64,000 nucleotides of DNA. Origin: Candidatus Nitrosotalea okcheonensis (GTDB taxonomy: Archaea > Thermoproteota > Nitrososphaeria > Nitrososphaerales > Nitrosopumilaceae). The position numbers were made by a program, and so were the translations under genes. Below, one piece after another: positions 42,529 through 51,332 of this stretch. The stretch covers positions 79,073 through 143,072 of the forward strand of contig NZ_LT841358.1 of NCBI RefSeq assembly GCF_900177045.1, given 5' to 3'. Numbering within the stretch: position 1 is the stretch's first letter; each line of letters opens with the position of its first letter. Under the pieces are notes generated by a model. The model did not search any database, was not told the origin of the DNA, and worked only from the letters and a program-made list of their open reading frames with translations.

Positions 42529-43161
42529 TTAGTCTAATCCCATTTGGTTTTTTCTACTCTTGTAGGTATGACAATTAGGACATAACATTTGACAATTATA
42601 GGGACTATCATCAGATCTATTACCATTTTTATGATCTGCATCCCATGTTTTTGAAAATTCTCGACAAATTGCACATTTTCCACCTTGTCGCATCAAAGTT
42701 TGATGTTGTACTTCTTTAGAAAAATTTCTTCTTGGCACAGGTTCTCTAGATGTAGTGTATTCTCCAGTAGTTTGATGTGTGGTACCACCTCTTCTAAATA
42801 TTTTCACTAACACAAAAACCACAAACATCAATACAATTCCTACCCAGATGAATGGGATATTAGGTGGTGAATTACTAGACGACGGTGAATTGTTTTGTAC
42901 ATTAGGAGAGGGAGAATAACTTGGTTGCGAAGTTGCTGGCGGTATTACATTTGTCTTGGGAGCTGGTACTGCATTAATTTCTGGCGGAGAATTATTTGGA
43001 GAATAAGGTTGTGAGGTTGCTGGTGGAGATCCAGTCTGTTCGAAATTATGATAATTATTTAGTATTTTTTGGCTTTCTTGAGTTAGTGACCATGCTTCAG
43101 AATCAAATGTGACAGGTAGTAGTACAAATACTATTAATAAAATTATGAAGATTCGCAACAA
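42529..43161 (-). CDS. Membrane-anchored HNH endonuclease
   Basis: This 210-aa protein has an N-terminal signal/anchor (1-~22), a Pro/Ser/Asn-rich linker (45-100) that would lie outside, a second hydrophobic helix (103-121), and a cytosolic HNH domain with C163/C166, the D176-H177 pair and C194/C197 followed by H198. The two CXXC pairs hold the structural zinc, and the first H and the Asn/His region form the HNH site. An HNH nuclease tethered to the membrane is unusual and points to action on entering or membrane-associated DNA. It lies upstream of the HEPN-like gene. Confidence 0.78.
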   Translation of the reverse strand: MLRIFIILLIVFVLLPVTFDSEAWSLTQESQKILNNYHNFEQTGSPPATSQPYSPNNSPPEINAVPAPKTNVIPPATSQPSYSPSPNVQNNSPSSSNSPPNIPFIWVGIVLMFVVFVLVKIFRRGGTTHQTTGEYTTSREPVPRRNFSKEVQHQTLMRQGGKCAICREFSKTWDADHKNGNRSDDSPYNCQMLCPNCHTYKSRKNQMGLD

Positions 43162-43303
43162 TTCTAATGTTTGCTAAGTAATAGATTAACTTTGTAACGA
43201 GTCTTACAGGGTTCAAATCTTATAATACTCAAAAAATCTTAAGTTCAAATATGTCTCATAGGATCTGAAATTGTTTTTATAGATTGAATCTTAAGACTAG
43301 AGG

Positions 43304-44041
43304 TTGGAAAAAAGAATAGTTTTTGCTTCAATACTTGTAGCAGTAATAGCCGCAATATCTCTGAATTCAGCAATTGCAGATACTGCAATTCCTCAATGGA
43401 TAAAAAACACTGCAAAATATTGGGTTAATGGCGATGTAGGTGATGCAGATTTTCTAAACGCAATACAATATCTTGTGCAAAAAGGAATAATCCAAGTAAA
43501 TATTCCGGTAAAAGAAGTCTCTGCAACAAATGGAGCACCGAGTGATAATGATCGTGTCACATCATTTGTAGTTCGTTTTGTTAACATTGCCAATGCTCCA
43601 CGAGATCTTCCTACTATGATCACAATAAACACATTTCAAAGAATATATGAATTTGGTCAAACATCTTCAGGATATAGCAATGTCGGTACCCAAACAACTG
43701 TAAAAACAAATCCACAATTTCAACTATATGACCTACCAAGTAAAGACAAATCTCAATTTTATGAATTATTGAACAGCGCATTATCTACAGGACAAAATGT
43801 TCAGAATAACGCACAAACAACATTTGATGTCCTAATTGATTTGTATACTGGCGATGGAACCTTATTGCATACATTAGAATATGACAAATGTACAGTTGTG
43901 ACATTTTTTGTGAATACTAATGCTGACAAAAATGATTACAGGATGAGTCCAACCAGCCAAGATGCAGAAGATAGAGAAGCTACTAATTTTAACTGTCAAG
44001 GATATCATTTAGATTTACCAAACAAAACAACAAATCCATAG
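43304..44041 (+). CDS. Secreted protein with PQWIKNTAKYWV domain
   Basis: The protein has 245 aa from TTG 43304. The signal peptide is at residues ~1-25 (IVFASILVAVIAAISLNSAIA). Directly after it, AIPQWIKNTAKYWVNGDVGD and FLNAIQYLVQKGIIQV form a short helical module frequent in thaumarchaeal exported proteins. The remaining ~170 residues are beta-rich with two cysteines, and no enzyme motif is seen. It is the rightmost gene before the first copy of the 125-bp direct repeat. Confidence 0.75.
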   Translation: MEKRIVFASILVAVIAAISLNSAIADTAIPQWIKNTAKYWVNGDVGDADFLNAIQYLVQKGIIQVNIPVKEVSATNGAPSDNDRVTSFVVRFVNIANAPRDLPTMITINTFQRIYEFGQTSSGYSNVGTQTTVKTNPQFQLYDLPSKDKSQFYELLNSALSTGQNVQNNAQTTFDVLIDLYTGDGTLLHTLEYDKCTVVTFFVNTNADKNDYRMSPTSQDAEDREATNFNCQGYHLDLPNKTTNP

Positions 44042-44071
44042 ACCCAATTTCACAAAGTCATCTACTGTGTA

Positions 44072-44196
44072 AATAAAAAATTAAGGTAAGGAGTTTTGTA
44101 GCTACTCCAATTAGCTTACTGCACATTTTCTGTCAAATTTTACTTACAAAATATCCCGGACTCGTACTCACTGTCAGCAAGAGAACCCCGGGCCCG
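44072..44196 (+). repeat. 125-bp direct repeat, copy 1, ending in a tRNA-Arg-like core
   Basis: This copy matches 53429-53554 with about six substitutions and one indel. It holds a GGAGT/ACTCC hairpin and ends CCCCGGGCCCG (44186-44196), identical to the last 11 bases of the tRNA-Arg gene (38219-38229). I infer that it is the right end of an integrated element plus its attachment core. Confidence 0.75.
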
Positions 44197-44263
44197 AACT
44201 TATGACTGGAAAATTATCCTCGTATTTTAGCTGGTTTGTAATTAAACGGTAAACATATATCAT

Positions 44264-44279
44264 TTCGTATATATACGAA
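44264..44279. promoter_or_regulatory. Perfect palindrome TTCGTATATATACGAA downstream of the ATPase gene
   Basis: This 16-bp perfect palindrome lies just beyond the stop of the ATPase gene. The sequence TCGTATATATACxAxTTGGTATAT recurs in the same orientation upstream of the gene (45523 on), so the gene is flanked by near-copies. It could be an operator for the ATPase or a recombination remnant. Confidence 0.55.
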
Positions 44280-44297
44280 TTGGTATATCTAATTATT

Positions 44298-45500
44298 TCA
44301 CGTTTGTAATCTTAGGTATTCTAAAATTATCTTGTCTCTTATCTTGATTGCCCCCCCTGCCTGTGTTATCAGGTCAGCAGTCAGCAACGAGGGTATGTAT
44401 CTGGAAATTATATTCATGGGAATGCCAGTCTTTTTAGCTAATTCCGAGAACGAATGGCCATTATCACTATCAGATAAAGCACTCAAAATGGTTTTGAGTA
44501 TTGGGCCGCCTGTAGCAATTTTTAGGTCTTCTGATAATACATATTCGGTATATAGTCGCAACGTGCCAAGAGGATCTGTCAGTAAACGATTCAAAGTCTC
44601 TGCAACTTTTTCTCCCTTGTTCCACCCTTCAGCAATTGCCATTAAATAAAACGGCTGGCCTCCGACAAGTTGATATGCTGTCTTTGCAATGTTGTCGTTT
44701 TCTCCTAATTTTCTTGCCTTCAAATATTTGTTGAACAGTTTTATAGAATTAATTTCATTCATCTCGCTTATTACTTGCCTCTCAAAGTGTACAAAAAGTG
44801 GAGATTCCCCACTTCCAAGTATTGATTCCAGCATGTGTACTCTAGACCCACTTATTATGAAAGATACATTTTTGCCGCGTTCTTGGATGATGCTTCTAAA
44901 TAAACTGAATATATTTTTAAGACCTGGATATCTGTTAAGCTCTTCGAATTCTTGAAACTCATCTAGTATTACCACAAATTTCAGATTGCTGTGTTTTGCA
45001 AATGCTGTAGGCGTTTGAAAAACTGATAAAAAGAAAGTGCTATAATCTGCAACCTTGTCGCCAAATTCTATTTTTGGTGTAATTGTACCGTCAGATCTTA
45101 TATCGCTACCTATTGATTTGATTTTCATCGATGTTATGGCAGATGTAATTTTTGTAACTACTGAGGAAAGTTTACCTGCTTTGACTGTTATTTTTTCTAA
45201 AGCACCAAGTTTATCAGCATAGGAATCAAAAATTTCCTTTTCTAGTTTGTTGAGAAAAATCTTTGGATCTCCAATGTTCTTCTTGACATCAAAATACACA
45301 ACTACGAATCTCTTGTTCTTGGAAAGAATAGTTTTAACTTTTAGGAGAATGGATGTCTTTCCTATTCTTCTGTGTCCTATGGTTGCAATGTTGTAATTAA
45401 TTGATGTTGATCTCATTTTAGAAACTAGATACTTTACCTCGTCTTCCCTGTCCACTAGGTCTTCTGAAGGAGCAGGTTTGCCTACGTGAAATTTTGTCAT
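44298..45500 (-). CDS. Archaeal AAA ATPase with C-terminal winged helix
   Basis: The protein has ~400 aa from ATG 45500 (MTKFHVGKPAPSEDLVDRE), preferred because the palindromic promoter element ends only 12 bp upstream; the frame extends to 45536. It has Walker A GHRRIGKTS, Walker B FVVILDEFQEF, a sensor-like SFIISGSRVHML, and a C-terminal winged helix (FSELAKKTGIPMNIISRYI). It belongs to the archaeal STAND-like ATPase family (PF01637 type), which is common on mobile elements and near toxins. The target is unknown. Confidence 0.85.
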   Translation of the reverse strand: MTKFHVGKPAPSEDLVDREDEVKYLVSKMRSTSINYNIATIGHRRIGKTSILLKVKTILSKNKRFVVVYFDVKKNIGDPKIFLNKLEKEIFDSYADKLGALEKITVKAGKLSSVVTKITSAITSMKIKSIGSDIRSDGTITPKIEFGDKVADYSTFFLSVFQTPTAFAKHSNLKFVVILDEFQEFEELNRYPGLKNIFSLFRSIIQERGKNVSFIISGSRVHMLESILGSGESPLFVHFERQVISEMNEINSIKLFNKYLKARKLGENDNIAKTAYQLVGGQPFYLMAIAEGWNKGEKVAETLNRLLTDPLGTLRLYTEYVLSEDLKIATGGPILKTILSALSDSDNGHSFSELAKKTGIPMNIISRYIPSLLTADLITQAGGAIKIRDKIILEYLRLQT

Positions 45501-45511
45501 ATGTGTTGTAC

Positions 45512-45531
45512 TATATACGAACTCGTATATA
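45512..45531. promoter_or_regulatory. Palindromic operator upstream of the ATPase gene
   Basis: TATATACGA-AC-TCGTATATA has 9-bp arms and ends 12 bp from the ATPase start. It resembles the palindrome at 44264-44279. Position and symmetry suggest autoregulation by the winged helix of the ATPase or by another dimeric regulator. Confidence 0.55.
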
Positions 45532-45536
45532 TACAA

Positions 45537-45935
45537 TTTGGTATATGAAAACTTGCATTAATCTAGACAATAATGGTAGATCAGCAGGTAAATCAAGCCG
45601 CATACTTTCTGAAAATAATGTACTGATTTCATCTAAGGAACTAAACTGATTGAACAATTCTCCCAGTGGTCTTACTAGAACCGAATCAATACTGAGAAAC
45701 TAGAAGAATTCTACAACCAGTTTTTTAAGAAATGTACCCACAGTAGCATCCGATTCGATCCTCTCTTTACACATTAGCAATAATTTTTGGTGGTGAGACC
45801 TATGTCAATGGTCATACAAAATGCTCTTATGACATAAAAAGATGATTCACTTGTAGCTGCAAAACGATTAGCAAATCATTTTCAAGTGTACCGGATCATC
45901 TTTTTATAGAAGATTCTTCTATGTAAGTCAAAGAT
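45537..45935. other. Intergenic stretch with an imperfect inverted repeat
   Basis: No convincing gene is present. Positions 45837-45853 and 45883-45904 form an imperfect inverted repeat (AAAAGATGAT...CACTTG against CAAGTG...ATCATCTTTT). A shorter ATGTCA/TGACAT pair precedes it. This may be a decayed element end or a terminator for neither neighbour. Confidence 0.45.
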
Positions 45936-46685
45936 TTGCCCACTTTTGCAACAAATTTTGGATACAGGAAAGCCTCTGAAAATACACTTTCAGTCATGGA
46001 AACCAAAATGTCATATCGAGACGTACAACAAATTCCTGTCCTGTATGGGGATAAGATCATGGTAGTCTTCAAAGATTGTTACATAAGAAAAAAACAAGGC
46101 TCAATTTTTCACGGTAATGATAACCATGTCAACGTAACGATTTCATTTCAAATGAAGACCGGAACCCAGTCATCTAATTTCTCATTTCCAGCTACGAGAT
46201 TCTCTACAGGTGAAGTACCTATAAAAAATATAGTCATATTGCCACCAACCCCAATTCAGGACTACTTTTCATTGACTGTTAGTATGATATCAACATCAGA
46301 ATTGAAGGCTATGGCGCAAAAAATCTCTCCAATAATGTCTAATGTAAGTGATATTGTGAAAAATATTCCAGGTGGGGCAGGTCCTCCTGTTACAGCTGTT
46401 GGCATAGCGGGCGATATTATAAATATAATAGTAGCATTGAGTCCTGAAGAATCTCTCATAAATAATCAGCGCTCCTACATAGTTGACAAAGTCAATTATC
46501 CAGAAAATAACAACATGGACTATTTCATGCTAGGAACGATGGATGTATACGAGGATGATAATAACAATGCCCGTTGGAAGGATGGAAAGTATGTCATCAC
46601 AAATGAAGATGGCAAAGAAGAAGAAGCCACTAGAATAACACTTGAATTCATCCAATGTCCCAAATCGCCCAAAATCTCACCGTAG
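45936..46685 (+). CDS. Protein of unknown function
   Basis: The protein has 249 aa from TTG 45936. The first half is beta-rich (KIMVVFKDCYIRKKQGSIF, VNVTISFQMKTGTQS), the middle has a Gly/Pro and hydrophobic stretch (IPGGAGPPVTAVGIAGDIINI) that could be a membrane-active helix, and the C-terminal part is acidic (EDDNNNARWKDGKY). It has no signal peptide. The amphipathic central segment invites comparison with pore-forming effectors, but I cannot assign a family. Confidence 0.6.
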   Translation: MPTFATNFGYRKASENTLSVMETKMSYRDVQQIPVLYGDKIMVVFKDCYIRKKQGSIFHGNDNHVNVTISFQMKTGTQSSNFSFPATRFSTGEVPIKNIVILPPTPIQDYFSLTVSMISTSELKAMAQKISPIMSNVSDIVKNIPGGAGPPVTAVGIAGDIINIIVALSPEESLINNQRSYIVDKVNYPENNNMDYFMLGTMDVYEDDNNNARWKDGKYVITNEDGKEEEATRITLEFIQCPKSPKISP

Positions 46686-46857
46686 TTAGTTTTATACAAA
46701 TTCGAAGATACTTGAATCAAAAAGTGGTTAAATCTATAAAATACACAAACAAATTCTTTATACTTGTGACAACTGCTAGTTCAAAAATCATGACCCAACT
46801 TTTGAATCACTAAAAGTTCCTAGATAGATCAACTTTAATTAAAAGTGCACTGTATTG

Positions 46858-47214
46858 ATGCACAAGGCAAATCTGATGACTGAAGATGTTACATGGATTG
46901 ATTTTCAAATTGTAGGTAAAAGTACATACCAACGCAATGAACCCATTGTTTTTTCAGGTGAACTGATCTCAACCATGGACGCACCAGTACATATTTACAT
47001 TTACTACAAAGACTCGAATGGAGATTGGGAAGAACCGCCTTACACTCATAACATTCCAACTATTTTTGCATCTAAAGATGATCATACAAATAATCGTACA
47101 TTCAATTCATCAATTCAATTGAATAACTTTTATCCTATTGGAAATTACAAATTAGAAGCTATGTATTCTGAAACATCATGTTCCATAGAACCAGAATTTG
47201 AGATTATTGCTTGA
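46858..47214 (+). CDS. Small beta-sandwich-like protein of unknown function
   Basis: The protein has ~118 aa from ATG 46858. Strands such as WIDFQIVGKSTYQRNEPIVF, VHIYIYYKDSNGDW and NYKLEAMYSE give an immunoglobulin-like pattern of the kind used in exported adhesion or binding domains, yet there is no signal peptide. It lies between the 249-aa unknown and a winged-helix regulator, all on the plus strand. Confidence 0.55.
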   Translation: MHKANLMTEDVTWIDFQIVGKSTYQRNEPIVFSGELISTMDAPVHIYIYYKDSNGDWEEPPYTHNIPTIFASKDDHTNNRTFNSSIQLNNFYPIGNYKLEAMYSETSCSIEPEFEIIA

Positions 47215-47358
47215 AATAATCTAAAATCAATCTGTTTTAGAGTGGAGAACTAGACTAACTGCCTAGTTTCCCAGCGCGTCTTACTGAACAAACCTTCAAT
47301 GGATCAGATCTGTATTCATTTACTATAACATGGTGTCATTTCTGCGTACGCCTTAAAT

Positions 47359-47377
47359 ATAATGTACGGTACATTAT
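47359..47377. promoter_or_regulatory. 19-bp palindromic operator at a winged-helix gene
   Basis: ATAATGTAC-G-GTACATTAT has perfect 9-bp arms. It sits between a TATA-like ttaaatat (47353-47360) and ATG 47382, so a bound repressor would block transcription start. The gene it controls encodes a winged-helix protein, so autorepression is likely. Confidence 0.65.
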
Positions 47378-47381
47378 GCAA

Positions 47382-47672
47382 ATGGTTAACAATATGCATT
47401 TCAGCCAAAAAACACTAAAAACTAATCATATATTAAAGAGAGTAGATCTGAAACTCTTTCTTAGATTCCTGACTGCAATTTCTGAGACTACAATTGGGAT
47501 AACAAGCTTGCAGATGAAAACCGGTACAAACCACACTGTTTGTACTAAATATATTACACTCATGGAAAAATTTGAGCTTGCAAAATTAGATGTACACGAA
47601 AGCAGCAAACAGATACAAATTACAGAAAGAGGAAGACACGCTTTACTAATAATATCATCCTATTTTCAATAG
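47382..47672 (+). CDS. Winged-helix transcriptional regulator
   Basis: The protein has ~96 aa from ATG 47382 (leaderless distance from the TATA-like box); ATG 47376 lies inside the operator. A basic N terminus leads to a helix (LKLFLRFLTAISETTIGITSL), a recognition helix region (HTVCTKYITLMEKFELAKL) and a wing (SKQIQITERGRHALL), the pattern of PadR/MarR-like small regulators of archaeal plasmids and proviruses. Confidence 0.72.
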   Translation: MVNNMHFSQKTLKTNHILKRVDLKLFLRFLTAISETTIGITSLQMKTGTNHTVCTKYITLMEKFELAKLDVHESSKQIQITERGRHALLIISSYFQ

Positions 47673-47751
47673 TTTTGCCAAATTAACTTGTACCGGATAT
47701 ATAAAACGTGTACAAAATTAATTTTCTGACTGATAGAATATTGTTACGGTA

Positions 47752-47771
47752 CATATGATACGTATCATATG
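47752..47771. promoter_or_regulatory. Perfect 20-bp palindrome CATATGATACGTATCATATG
   Basis: This fully symmetric site lies in the spacer between the winged-helix gene and the next plus-strand gene, ~100 bp before its start. The adjacent bases ttacggtacatatg share the ACGGTACAT core with the operator at 47359, so the same regulator may bind both. Confidence 0.6.
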
Positions 47772-47852
47772 ATTCGTTCAAATGCTGAGCGGCTCTTATA
47801 TTTGATTTTCACTATTTACAGGTCATGAAAAACATAGGAGGTGAAAAATGAA

Positions 47853-48491
47853 ATGGGAAACCAAGCAAAAATGTACAAACAAAAACCTGATTCAACAGGC
47901 TTGTACGGTTTCAAAGCAACATGGGTAGGGCCACAGGGCATAAAACAAATCGCAGACAATATGCCTTCAGGTGCTGATAAATGGGCTAGCGCTGGCACCT
48001 TACTTGCCTTTTTGACAGGCGGTGGGTATATTGAAACAAGTATTACCTATGCATCAAGTATTAGCGGTCAGAGTGTTGGTTGGAAATTCTGGTGCGGCTT
48101 GAATGGCAGTGGGCCATATCAGTCACTAACAAATGATCCTACAAATAAATCAGTTGGACTCACGTTAAAAAAAGTAGGAACTACATGGCATGCAATATAT
48201 AACAACTTTACAGACAATGAAAATTACGATGTTGTTATACCAAATGCACCAAACCAGACTCTCAACACTAGTGATGTAACTTGGCTAATGCATGAAACAT
48301 CTACAAACACAGGTAGCTGTGTGACACCCTATAGCAGCTTCATAGATATTGATTTCAACAATGTCAAATATCTAGATTCTTCTGGCAATCCTACATCGCA
48401 GGTACCGACAGCGATGGGACAATTAATAGATACTAATATGTCCGGCTGTATAGCCATAGACGAAACACACGAGAAAATATATCACCTATAA
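47853..48491 (+). CDS. Beta-rich protein of unknown function, with a strong Shine-Dalgarno site
   Basis: The protein has 212 aa from ATG 47853. GGAGGTG at 47837-47843 lies 9 bp upstream, a textbook ribosome-binding site rare among the mostly leaderless genes here. The sequence is Thr/Asn/Gly/Trp-rich and beta-stranded (TGLYGFKATWVGPQGIKQI, SVGWKFWCGLNGSGPYQS), like jelly-roll binding or glutamic-peptidase-like folds, but no catalytic residues can be named. No signal peptide is seen. Two Cys pairs are possible. It is probably imported with the element. Confidence 0.62.
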   Translation: MGNQAKMYKQKPDSTGLYGFKATWVGPQGIKQIADNMPSGADKWASAGTLLAFLTGGGYIETSITYASSISGQSVGWKFWCGLNGSGPYQSLTNDPTNKSVGLTLKKVGTTWHAIYNNFTDNENYDVVIPNAPNQTLNTSDVTWLMHETSTNTGSCVTPYSSFIDIDFNNVKYLDSSGNPTSQVPTAMGQLIDTNMSGCIAIDETHEKIYHL

Positions 48492-48610
48492 GGGAAAAAT
48501 CAAACCCTCAATTTTCTTTTTTTATTATATTTTTCATGTTAGAATTTGTTTTAGTCTAAAACTGTTGTTTAAAGTTAATTAGTGTAAATTACTAGCAATC
48601 TCTAAAAACG

Positions 48611-49603
48611 ATGTCATGTTACTGTAACGTGATGAAAGACATTTTTACGATTTCTCTATTGACTATACTACTCACAGTAACTATGTCATATGTTTATGGA
48701 GAGTCTTCTGCTGCACCTGTGGTAATTACTAAGGTTGAACTTTGGAGTCCACCTACTTTTGCAGAGGGAGTAAATATGTGCGATGGCAGTAAAGCGCTTG
48801 AACCTTGGACATATCAATGGATTGAAATCAACAACACAAGAAACGAGCCTCTCACTCTGAATAATTTCAGTCTAAATATGACGGGAAGTAATCTATATCT
48901 TCACAATTATGTAATATCTCTTCCATCTCATGGATCTTGTCTATTTCAAACTGCTAATGAAGCATCAATTCGCGTAGGATTGGGAGGTTCACAAGGAAAT
49001 GGGCAGCCTAATGGTTATGATGGCTCATCTGTAATTATACAATACACTGTTCAATCAGACAAAGGAATATCAAAGTACAAAGATTCTACACCTAGATTAA
49101 GTGACACATATGGCGATACAAGAATCTGGCAACTGATTGATGGAAAATGGCTATTCAAAGAATTTTCCATACCTGATGTTGACAGGACAACATTGACAAA
49201 AACCACTGACGGTGGTTCAATAATGGTAAATCTTACTCTTGCTCAAGAAATACAACCACCTACAATGTCTAAATTCAAAATTAATTTTATGGACGGTGAA
49301 AAAAACCCACTACGCGATGTAAAATACGAAATAACATATGATGGAGCAAATCAAGTGGAGCAAGGTGATAATGGTTTTGCAACAAATGGAACTGCAATTA
49401 AATTTATGGAATTTACTGAACCCGGACCTTTGAAGATTACCATAAACATACTTGGCATAGATAATAAAACTCTTGACAAACCACAAAGTGTAGATTTTTC
49501 AACTGTAACGGTTCCAGAATTTCCTTTTGCAATACCTATACTTATGGTAAGTATAACATCATTGATTTTACTTTACAGGATCAAGTTCAAAACTAACATT
49601 TAG
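48611..49603 (+). CDS. Exported protein with PEF-type C-terminal sorting/anchor segment
   Basis: The protein has 330 aa. The signal peptide is at ~10-35 (IFTISLLTILLTVTMSYVYG). A lamin-tail-like beta domain follows (WIEINNTRNEPLTLNNFSL, LPSHGSCLFQT), then an Ig-like region. The C terminus is VPEFPFAIPILMVSITSLIL followed by LYRIKFK: a PEF motif, a hydrophobic helix and a basic end, the architecture of the archaeal PEFG-CTERM sorting signal. It is expected at the cell surface. Confidence 0.78.
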   Translation: MSCYCNVMKDIFTISLLTILLTVTMSYVYGESSAAPVVITKVELWSPPTFAEGVNMCDGSKALEPWTYQWIEINNTRNEPLTLNNFSLNMTGSNLYLHNYVISLPSHGSCLFQTANEASIRVGLGGSQGNGQPNGYDGSSVIIQYTVQSDKGISKYKDSTPRLSDTYGDTRIWQLIDGKWLFKEFSIPDVDRTTLTKTTDGGSIMVNLTLAQEIQPPTMSKFKINFMDGEKNPLRDVKYEITYDGANQVEQGDNGFATNGTAIKFMEFTEPGPLKITINILGIDNKTLDKPQSVDFSTVTVPEFPFAIPILMVSITSLILLYRIKFKTNI

Positions 49604-49786
49604 AAAATTAGTCTAAATGTTGTCAGGATAATTATGTTACACTTGCAACAGTGTTTTAGGTACGATGCACTCCACTAAATTTTTATATTTAACAGTCTTG
49701 TGATGGTTGAATTTTAAACCACAAAAAGTATACTCAAAATGTCTGTTAACTAGAATATTACAAGAAATAAAACAAGTGCAACTAGC

Positions 49787-50077
49787 ATGGATGATGGTAC
49801 AAGCTTTGGTGATGCTGTAAAGCTGACTGATGGAAAACAAGACTATTTCCAGAAACAAATGATATCATATGGCAATAACGTGTATGTTGCAATAGATACT
49901 GCATTTCCAGGCGATGATTTGTTTTTGGCTGCAAGCCATGATGGTGGCAATACATTTGAAAATCTAGTTAGCCTGAATCACAAAACTTCAATTCCAGAGT
50001 TTTCCTTTGTAGTTCCAATTTTATTAATTAGTATCATTTCAGTAATTGTATTTCACAGAATACATTTTAGAAAATGA
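49787..50077 (+). pseudogene. C-terminal remnant of a surface protein with a PEF sorting tail
   Basis: The open frame of 96 codons contains BNR/sialidase-like repeats (YGNNVYVAID, LFLAASHDGGNTFENL) and ends IPEFSFVVPILLISIISVIV plus a basic tail. It lacks a signal peptide and most of the repeats seen in such proteins, so it is probably the 3' end of a larger deleted gene. It overlaps the next gene start by 4 bp (ATGA), as in an operon. Confidence 0.6.
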
Positions 50078-50883
50078 AAACTTTACATCTTGGAATGATT
50101 GTTGTAGTGCTCCAATGCATATTTTGTTTTGTAATACCTTCTGCAAGCGCACTGTATAGTAACGGTACCCTAGATCTAGAAAAGATAAGCGATAGCACAG
50201 TAACACAACTAGAGTTTAACAACTCGGTAATCACATTTGAACAATATCTCAATAAAACAACATACAAGGTAGGAGAAACAATTTACGTTTATGGCCAGTT
50301 ACACAATAATGGGACTCGTAACGTGTATGTCAGTTATCCAGGACCTGCAACATCATCAGTGCTAAAGGATCAGAGTGGCAAACTTGTAGACTCGTTTGGG
50401 GGTGCTTATGTATTGGATGGAGGGCCTTATGGAAATGCTACATTATACCCAAACACTACAACAACTCTAAAAACATGGGATTTTCCAAGAAATGTTGTAG
50501 GGGGCTGGCCTTGGAGTCTGCAGATACGACCAGACGAGCTTGTTGCTGATAAACCTGGAATTTATTATGTAAAATCCATGGTTCATTTTAATTATGATAT
50601 ACACACAATTTCAGAGCACCGCAAGACAATCACTTTGTGGTCAAAACCTCTCCAGATTACTGTATTGCCAGAAAGATACATGCAAAATCAAACCGGCCCA
50701 AGTCAGGGAACAAACAAGACTGCATCTCTGCAGGAAACTTTGGCTGACAAGCAGGAATTTGTTCCTATTCCAAAATATCAAAATCCTGATGTAAGCAATG
50801 CGATTGTTCTGGCAGAGGTGGAGATTCCAATAGCTGCGGGGATCACTGTAGGCATATTCTTGTTTACCAAGAGACCAAAATGA
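50074..50883 (+). CDS. Exported membrane-anchored Ig-like protein
   Basis: The protein has 269 aa. The signal peptide is at 1-27 (HLGMIVVVLQCIFCFVIPSASA). The body is Ig-like (YKVGETIYVYGQLHNNGTRNV), followed by a linker and a C-terminal helix (IAAGITVGIFLFTKRPK). There are many Asn-x-Ser/Thr sites. It starts inside the stop of the surface-protein remnant (ATGA). Function is unknown; it is likely displayed on the outer face of the membrane. Confidence 0.75.
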   Translation: MKTLHLGMIVVVLQCIFCFVIPSASALYSNGTLDLEKISDSTVTQLEFNNSVITFEQYLNKTTYKVGETIYVYGQLHNNGTRNVYVSYPGPATSSVLKDQSGKLVDSFGGAYVLDGGPYGNATLYPNTTTTLKTWDFPRNVVGGWPWSLQIRPDELVADKPGIYYVKSMVHFNYDIHTISEHRKTITLWSKPLQITVLPERYMQNQTGPSQGTNKTASLQETLADKQEFVPIPKYQNPDVSNAIVLAEVEIPIAAGITVGIFLFTKRPK

Positions 50884-51155
50884 AAATTCTACGTAAAAGA
50901 ATATTATCATTTCTACATTTCTAGTCTTTCTGTATCTGTTTTTACAGTCTCTTTCCATACACTTGTTTCGATAGAAAAATTCTAGGAATTTCAGAAGGTA
51001 CTGCGGAATACAAGATAGGACAGCCTGTGAAATAAGAAAAATGAAAACTCCCATACGAAATCTTTCGTATTTGCACATCTGTTATCACCACATTGAACAG
51101 CTGCTGCCTCATGCTACTCTTGATTTGCGCTTTATCATAATATAATTTTCATTAA

Positions 51156-51332
51156 CTAATATGGCCTGAAACAGCGGAATACTCCCATTCACCTTCATAC
51201 GAGGTAGTTGGATATCCGCTCAAATCTTGGACCATTCTCTACAACACCCTTGATGTCACATATCATGACACCTTGGCAAGTTTTCATCGGCCCGCAGGCA
51301 AATCATCGGTAAGAATTATCTACGATAAGTGA
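51156..51332 (+). pseudogene. 3' remnant of a lost gene
   Basis: The frame opens after a stop and runs 58 codons without a start. It includes WPETAEYSHSPSYEVVGYPL and KSWTILYNTLDVTYHDTLA and ends at TGA 51330-51332. The GTG start of the following gene overlaps this stop by 4 bp (GTGA), the junction expected of a real upstream operon gene. I infer that this is the preserved 3' end of a truncated gene. Confidence 0.45.

Noticed and set aside
44298-45536. Start of the ATPase at 45536
   Set aside because: The extra 12 codons run through the palindromic promoter element, so ATG 45500 is preferred.
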